A DNA stretch of 17,153 bases from VRUE01 sp035605155 (lineage in GTDB: Bacteria > Actinomycetota > Thermoleophilia > Solirubrobacterales > 70-9). Positions 13,903-17,153 of this stretch are shown here, one piece after another. The position numbers and the translations under genes were made by a program. Within the stretch, counting starts at the first letter, position 1; each line of letters opens with the position of its first letter. The stretch is taken from positions 1 to 17,153 of the forward strand of contig DATNHC010000051.1 of the NCBI GenBank assembly GCA_035605155.1. The letters are read 5' to 3'. The notes below the pieces were generated by a model. The model did no database searches and was not told the DNA's origin. It saw only the letters and a list, made by a program, of their open reading frames with translations.

Positions 13903-14294
13903 GCTGAGTCGCCTCCGCTCTCGTCGAGGGCGACGAGCAGCTCCTCGCAGGCATCCAGGCCCGACCGGAGGCGCTCGTTGGTCGCCTCGTCTTCCTCGCG
14001 CGAGCGCCGCTCGGCGGGCGATTCGCCCAACACCGCCTCAGCTTCGTCGTGTAGGCGTTTGAGCGTTTCGACAAGGTCGTGAACCGGGATGGTCAGCTCG
14101 AAGGACTCGCGCCTATCGCCGGGGTCCCAGCCGATGTCGTTCAGCAGGCGGAAGTCTTCGGTGAACTCCAGACCGAGGCGCTCGGCAGTGGCGTAGTCCC
14201 TGCTTCGCCCGAGGGCTGTCCAGAGATCGTCGACGCTGTAGAGGTGGTTGCAGACCAACTCGTATAGCCCTGCGCGCTGGTCCTTGGTGATCAT
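13899..14294 (-). CDS. Conserved hypothetical protein, 131 aa, operon leader gene
   Basis: Acidic, mostly helical 131-aa protein. ITKDQRAGLYELVCNHLYSV, then TAERLGLEFTEDFRLLNDIGW, an ELTIPVHDLVETLKRLHDEA helix, and a charged coiled tail (RSREEDEATNERLRSGLD). It resembles a class of uncharacterised actinobacterial proteins that precede small winged-helix proteins, as here. No catalytic motif is visible. ATG 14294 was chosen over the longer frame because the upstream residues are Arg-rich and poor. Its AGGAGG is 20 nt upstream, but an intervening palindrome (14303-14315) would shorten the effective spacing to about 8 nt. The stop overlaps the next gene's ATG by 4 nt. Confidence 0.65.
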   Translation of the reverse strand: MITKDQRAGLYELVCNHLYSVDDLWTALGRSRDYATAERLGLEFTEDFRLLNDIGWDPGDRRESFELTIPVHDLVETLKRLHDEAEAVLGESPAERRSREEDEATNERLRSGLDACEELLVALDESGGDSA

Positions 14295-14643
14295 GGTGTC
14301 GTGGGCACGGTGCCCCTCCTCTCGTAGGGCACCGAAGGCCGCCGCGATGCCTCGCCAATGTGCTTTGACGAGTAGCGTTCTCCTTGTATCGAAGCTCGTT
14401 CTTCGGTGCCGGCCCCGGGGCGTCTCTAGCGCTGCCGGGGCCACTTATTTGGTCTGCGCGAACCTAGCTCGACCGGGGCGCCGAAGCGAGTCGGAATCAG
14501 CCGCAATCGGCGCTGAGAGGGCCAGATCGGGCCGAATTTCTGGCACTCGTGGCAGAAAAAGTGCCCGAAACGGGGGCGGTTCGATTGATTTTCGGGGATT
14601 TCGGCAAATGGCAAGATGCCGGTTTGCAGGGGAATCGCGAAAA
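14295..14643. other. Non-coding region between tRNA-Gly and the XRE operon
   Basis: About 350 nt with no convincing gene. It includes the ribosome-binding site and mini-hairpin of the 131-aa gene near 14303-14320. The part next to the tRNA 3' end (about 14500-14640) is relatively A/T-rich, and no att-like duplicate of the tRNA end could be found in the window. Confidence 0.5.
14303..14315 (-). promoter_or_regulatory. Mini-hairpin between ribosome-binding site and start
   Basis: GGGCAC-C-GTGCCC on the minus strand, between AGGAGG (14320-14315) and the ATG at 14294. Folding would bring the ribosome-binding site to a normal distance from the start, or the site could be a regulator half-site. 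Short and unproven. Confidence 0.35.
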
Positions 14644-14717
14644 AGCGGCTGATGGGATTCGAACCCACGACCTTCTGCATGGCAAGCAGACGCTCTAGCC
14701 AACTGAGCTACAGCCGC
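14644..14717 (-). tRNA. tRNA-Gly (anticodon GCC)
   Basis: 74-nt cloverleaf. Acceptor stem GCGGCTG/CAGCCGC is a perfect 7 bp. The discriminator is U, as usual for tRNA-Gly, and CCA is not encoded. The anticodon stem TCTGC/GCAGA encloses loop TTGCCAT with anticodon GCC. T arm GTGGGTTCGAATCCCAT (with a terminal G-T). A short T-run (five T) follows on the minus strand and may terminate transcription. Confidence 0.97.
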
Positions 14718-14852
14718 GCGGACGGCGAGTATAGCTGCGCAAGGGGGGTGCCTCTCGCGGGTCGTTTGCAGGGGTCCTACTTACTTTTTGGTAGTCTCTT
14801 TCCGTACCCCGGTGGACGGTCGCCGGCCTTGCAACAGGAGGAGTCTCAGCAA

Positions 14853-15644
14853 ATGTCCCAACGCACGGCCCTCGTCTCGTTGTGGGCGGTGCTCATCGTC
14901 GCGGCGGCCCCTCCCTCCGTCGCCACGGCATGGGCCCCCGTCGGGCAGGCGACCGTCCACCCGGGGGTCCAGGTCTTCACCGAAGGCACCGACGTCTACC
15001 TGGGATAGGCCGCGCACTGCTCCGGCACCGGCGCCCAGACCGAAACCGACGGCTGCACGAGCGCCTCCCTGCCGCTCGGCACGCCGGTCAAAGTCAGCGG
15101 CGCCAGCCGGCCAGGCGAGCTTGTCTACAACTCGTGGCTGGCGATGCAGGCGAGCGGTGAGACCAACCCCGACGCCTGTGCCTACAACGACTTCGTCCTG
15201 ATCGAGATCGACCCGGCCGATGTGGCCAAGGTCAATCCCTCGGTCCCCGGCTTCGGCGGCCCGACCGGCCTCGGCTCCCCCGGCGGCCTCGGCTCGACCG
15301 TCTACTCCTACGGCAACTCGGAACTGCGTGGCGGCATCACCAAACTGAGCCCCAAGCAGGGCATCGTCGTGCAGGGCGAAGGCAACGGCTGGAACCACAA
15401 CGTGGTGACCCTCACGCCGGGCCTCCCCGGCGACTCGGGCAGCGGCTTCCTCAACGGTTCGGGGGCGGCCTTCGGAGTCCTCAGCACGCTGCAGCTGGCG
15501 CCGCTCGCCGGCTCCAACGGCGTCGGCGACCTGGTCAAAGAGCTCGCCTACATGCACGCCCACAGTGGCTTCACGGGAGTCCAGCTGGCACCAGGCATAG
15601 AGCCTTTCGAAATCAACCTGGTCGGCGCGATCCTCGGCTCTTAG
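14853..15644 (+). pseudogene. Secreted chymotrypsin-like serine protease with in-frame amber codon
   Basis: 264-codon frame from ATG 14853 (AGGAGGAG 10 nt upstream). The first 26 residues are a Sec signal peptide (MSQRTALVSLWAVLIVAAA ... ATA). The protease body shows catalytic His in AAHC (H55), an Asp candidate in CAYNDFVLIEID (D113), and nucleophile Ser in LPGDSGSGF (S195). Paired Cys flank the His and lie in GCTSAS. A TAG at 15006-15008 (codon 52) interrupts DVYLG-stop-AAHCSGTG. Relatives I know of carry Gln there, so a single C-to-T change of CAG is the simplest explanation. Everything after the stop is intact for 211 codons. The segment before the stop also looks short of a first Cys-containing strand. 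It stops over the same four bases as the convergent VOC gene. Probably a very recent pseudogene, or read through by a suppressor. Confidence 0.85.
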
Positions 15645-16154
15645 ATCTCGCCGCTGCCCTCGCCGCTTGCCAGCAGGCCCGACAGGTCGAGTGGGCGCGT
15701 GTACATCTCCACCTTCTGCCCGGGCTGGGGCTCGGGCCACTCGGCTCGTGGCCGGTCCCAATAGAGCTCGATGCCGTTGCCGTCGGGGTCGCTCAGGTAG
15801 AGGGCCTCGCTGACGCCGTGATCGGAGGCGCCGCTGAGCGGCACGCCGGCTCGCTGCAGGCGACGCAAAGCGTCGGCGAGCGCGGCTCGAGTCGAATAGC
15901 GGATCGCGAAGTGAAAGAGGCCGGTCGTCCCCGGTGGCGGCGGCGACCCACCCTTCGATTGCCAGGTGTTCAGGCCAATGTGGTGGTGATAGCCACCCGC
16001 CGAGACGAAGGCGGCCTCCTCGCCGTAGCGCTGCTGCAGCTCGAAGCCGAGCACGCCGCAGTAGAACTCCAAGGCGCGCTCCAGGTCGGCCACCTTGAGG
16101 TGGGACGTGGCCGATCTCGACGCCGGGATCGATCGGCCTAGGGTTCTCAGTCAT
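15641..16154 (-). pseudogene. VOC-family (glyoxalase/CatE-like) protein with a 1-nt frameshift
   Basis: Vicinal-oxygen-chelate protein. From ATG 16154 the frame reads MTENPRPIDPGVEIGHV, then changes to nonsense (PPQGGRPGA). The other frame continues VADLERALEFYCGVLGFELQ, then YHHHIGLNTWQSKGG, LFHFAIRYSTRAALADALRR, SEALYLSDPDGNGIELYWDR and a C-terminal tail. Removing one C from the CCC near 16103-16105 would give GHVHLKVADLERAL, which restores the first metal-binding His of the fold. Other ligands (HIGLNTW and ELYW) are intact. A GTG at 16093 could start a 150-aa protein lacking that His. The ATG at 16154 overlaps the RNase HI stop by 8 nt, which argues that it is the original start. Family assignment is firm. 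Pseudogene versus sequence error is open. Confidence 0.82.
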
Positions 16155-16542
16155 CGAGAGCCTCGTTTACCAACCGATCGGCCTCGGAGTTCTGCTCGCG
16201 CCGCACATGGCGGATCGACCAGCGCTCGAAGCCATTCAGCGCCCGTTTGACCTGAGCGTGCAGATCGCGCATCCCGGCGTGCTTGACCTTGTACTCGCCT
16301 TTCACCTGCTTGACGATCAACTCGGAGTCTCCAACCAGCTCCAGCTCCGTCGCGCCGAGCGCCGCCGCCCGCTCGATGCCGAGCAGCAGCGCGCGGTACT
16401 CGGCGACGTTGTTGGTCGCCTCGCCGATCCGCTCGCCACGCTCTTCGAGCACCTCCCCCCCCGGCCCCTGGACGACCGCGGCGATAGCCGCCGGCCCCGG
16501 ATTGCCGCGCGCCCCCCCGTCGACGTTGACGACGAGCTTCAC
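16147..16542 (-). CDS. RNase HI-family protein
   Basis: 131-aa RNase H-fold protein that would cleave RNA in RNA:DNA hybrids in the cytoplasm. Catalytic carboxylates are D8 (NVDGGARGNPG), E48 (NNVAEYRALL), D72 (LVGDSELIV) and D122 (QNSEADRLVN), the complete D-E-D-D set. The short form without a basic protrusion matches the archaeal/actinobacterial type that often carries other domains. The start is GTG 16542, overlapping the stop of the upstream 138-aa gene by 4 nt (GTGA), so translation is coupled. The downstream VOC gene begins 8 nt before this stop. The longer open frame to 16722 is low-complexity and was rejected. Confidence 0.93.
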   Translation of the reverse strand: MKLVVNVDGGARGNPGPAAIAAVVQGPGGEVLEERGERIGEATNNVAEYRALLLGIERAAALGATELELVGDSELIVKQVKGEYKVKHAGMRDLHAQVKRALNGFERWSIRHVRREQNSEADRLVNEALDD

Positions 16543-16955
16543 CAACGCCTCAGCCAAGTGCGGCCTCTCGCTGGAGGCCGGCGCGCGCCCCCGATCGCGA
16601 TCTGCCCGTCCTCGCTGGCGTTTGCGTTCCACTGGCGGGCCGAGCTGTCGAGCTGGGCCACCTCGGTTCCCTTGGCAATCTCGAAGACCGGCCGCTGCGC
16701 GTCGCCGAGGTCCACCCCCCACTGGTACCAGCAGAGCTCCCAGGCGATCGTGATCCGCACCACGCTGGACAAGCCCGCCGCCGCTCCAACAGAGACTTTG
16801 GGCCGGCCAAGGCTGCGGGTCAGGCCGGCAGCGGTCCGCGCAGCATCGCTAGCACCGAACCGGGCAACAGCCTGCTCGAGGCGCCCGTCGGCGTGAATAC
16901 GACGCCGCCCGACATTCGCCCCCGGAGCAGCCGGGTCGCGCTGGTAGATCGACAT
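16539..16955 (-). CDS. Conserved hypothetical protein, 138 aa
   Basis: 138-aa protein, no named family. The core VRITIAWELCWYQWGVDLGD followed by RPVFEIAKGTEVAQLDSSAR and QWNANASEDGQIAI looks well conserved and is of a kind I associate with Solirubrobacterales. The N-terminal half is Ala/Arg-rich and may be a linker. The ATG at 16955 has GGGGA 5 nt upstream. It forms a tight operon with the RNase HI-like gene (4-nt overlap) and then the VOC gene. Function unknown. Coupling to RNase HI hints at a nucleic-acid role but does not show one. Confidence 0.68.
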   Translation of the reverse strand: MSIYQRDPAAPGANVGRRRIHADGRLEQAVARFGASDAARTAAGLTRSLGRPKVSVGAAAGLSSVVRITIAWELCWYQWGVDLGDAQRPVFEIAKGTEVAQLDSSARQWNANASEDGQIAIGGARRPPARGRTWLRRW

Positions 16956-17153
16956 AGATCCCCAAGCTAAACCACCGCGTGGCGAACGTGGCCAAGCAGA
17001 TCAAGGACGCAAGGAGCGTGGCGTGCTCTGCACGCGAGACGCCCTGTGTCAACCCCCTGCAGCTTGCAGGCCGCGCAAATTTCCATGGAGAGAGGGGTCA
17101 TAAGGCACTTTGTCTTGCCAGCAACGCCAAAGGACCCTGATCCAAGCGCGGCC
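16956..17153 (-). other. Upstream region of the 138-aa/RNase HI/VOC operon
   Basis: About 200 nt without a gene. It contains a TTGACA (17052-17047, minus strand) that could be a -35 element, but no good -10 sequence follows at 16-19 nt. Confidence 0.3.

Noticed and set aside
3941..14717. An integrated element bounded by tRNA-Ala and tRNA-Gly
   Set aside because: No direct repeat of either tRNA 3' end was found elsewhere in the window, and the integrase relic is not next to a tRNA.
14781..16154. 457-aa minus-strand frame across protease and VOC genes
   Set aside because: Only its first 17 residues are meaningful (true N-terminus of the VOC protein before the frameshift). The rest is antisense noise.
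1..17153. CRISPR array or cas genes
   Set aside because: No regularly spaced repeats and no Cas motifs were seen.

Overview
The window looks like chromosomal DNA of a high-G+C actinobacterium, probably of the Thermoleophilia/Solirubrobacterales type. The basis is G+C-rich wobble positions, frequent GTG/TTG starts, tRNA genes without an encoded CCA, a DUF3052 protein, and several small proteins whose style I associate with that group. No marker fixes the taxon, so the placement is inference.

Layout. Positions 1-2082 (-) hold the 5' two-thirds or more of leuS, cut by the window edge. A 97-bp nested palindrome (2105-2201) separates it from a receiver-like/DUF3052 gene (2218-3009) and a SpoIIM-like membrane protein gene (3039-3746). 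Next is the most unusual locus, 3774-4424 (-). One uninterrupted reading frame there encodes a PD-(D/E)XK nuclease domain, runs in frame through a complete tRNA-Ala(GGC) gene, and ends in a Phd/YefM-like antitoxin module that has no start codon of its own. It is followed by a saccharopine-dehydrogenase-like oxidoreductase and a DedA protein (4501-6347, -), then a divergent SAM methyltransferase (6417-7322, +).

From about 7.3 to 9.5 kb the DNA looks like an eroding accessory region. It holds a small ABM-like gene, a HEPN-motif gene with a probable frameshift, a 5'-truncated and frameshifted tyrosine recombinase, a small two-helix membrane ORF, and a secreted-protein remnant with three frame changes. 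From 9.7 to 12.6 kb are intact accessory genes: DUF429, a sugar-N-methyltransferase-like enzyme, a macro-domain protein and an uncharacterised small protein.

Positions 12.7-14.3 kb (-) form a compact operon: a 131-aa protein, then a 79-aa winged-helix protein with an ATGA overlap, then a 103-bp nested palindrome, then two XRE regulators in overlapping frames. A tRNA-Gly(GCC) gene follows at 14644-14717. The last block has a secreted serine protease interrupted by one amber codon immediately before its catalytic His (+). Convergent to it is a tightly overlapped operon (-): conserved 138-aa protein, RNase HI-like protein, VOC/glyoxalase protein with a 1-nt frameshift.

The long core genes are intact, while indels and nonsense changes sit in dispensable genes. 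That pattern favours real decay over uniform sequencing error, although the C-run and G-run frameshifts need read-level checking.
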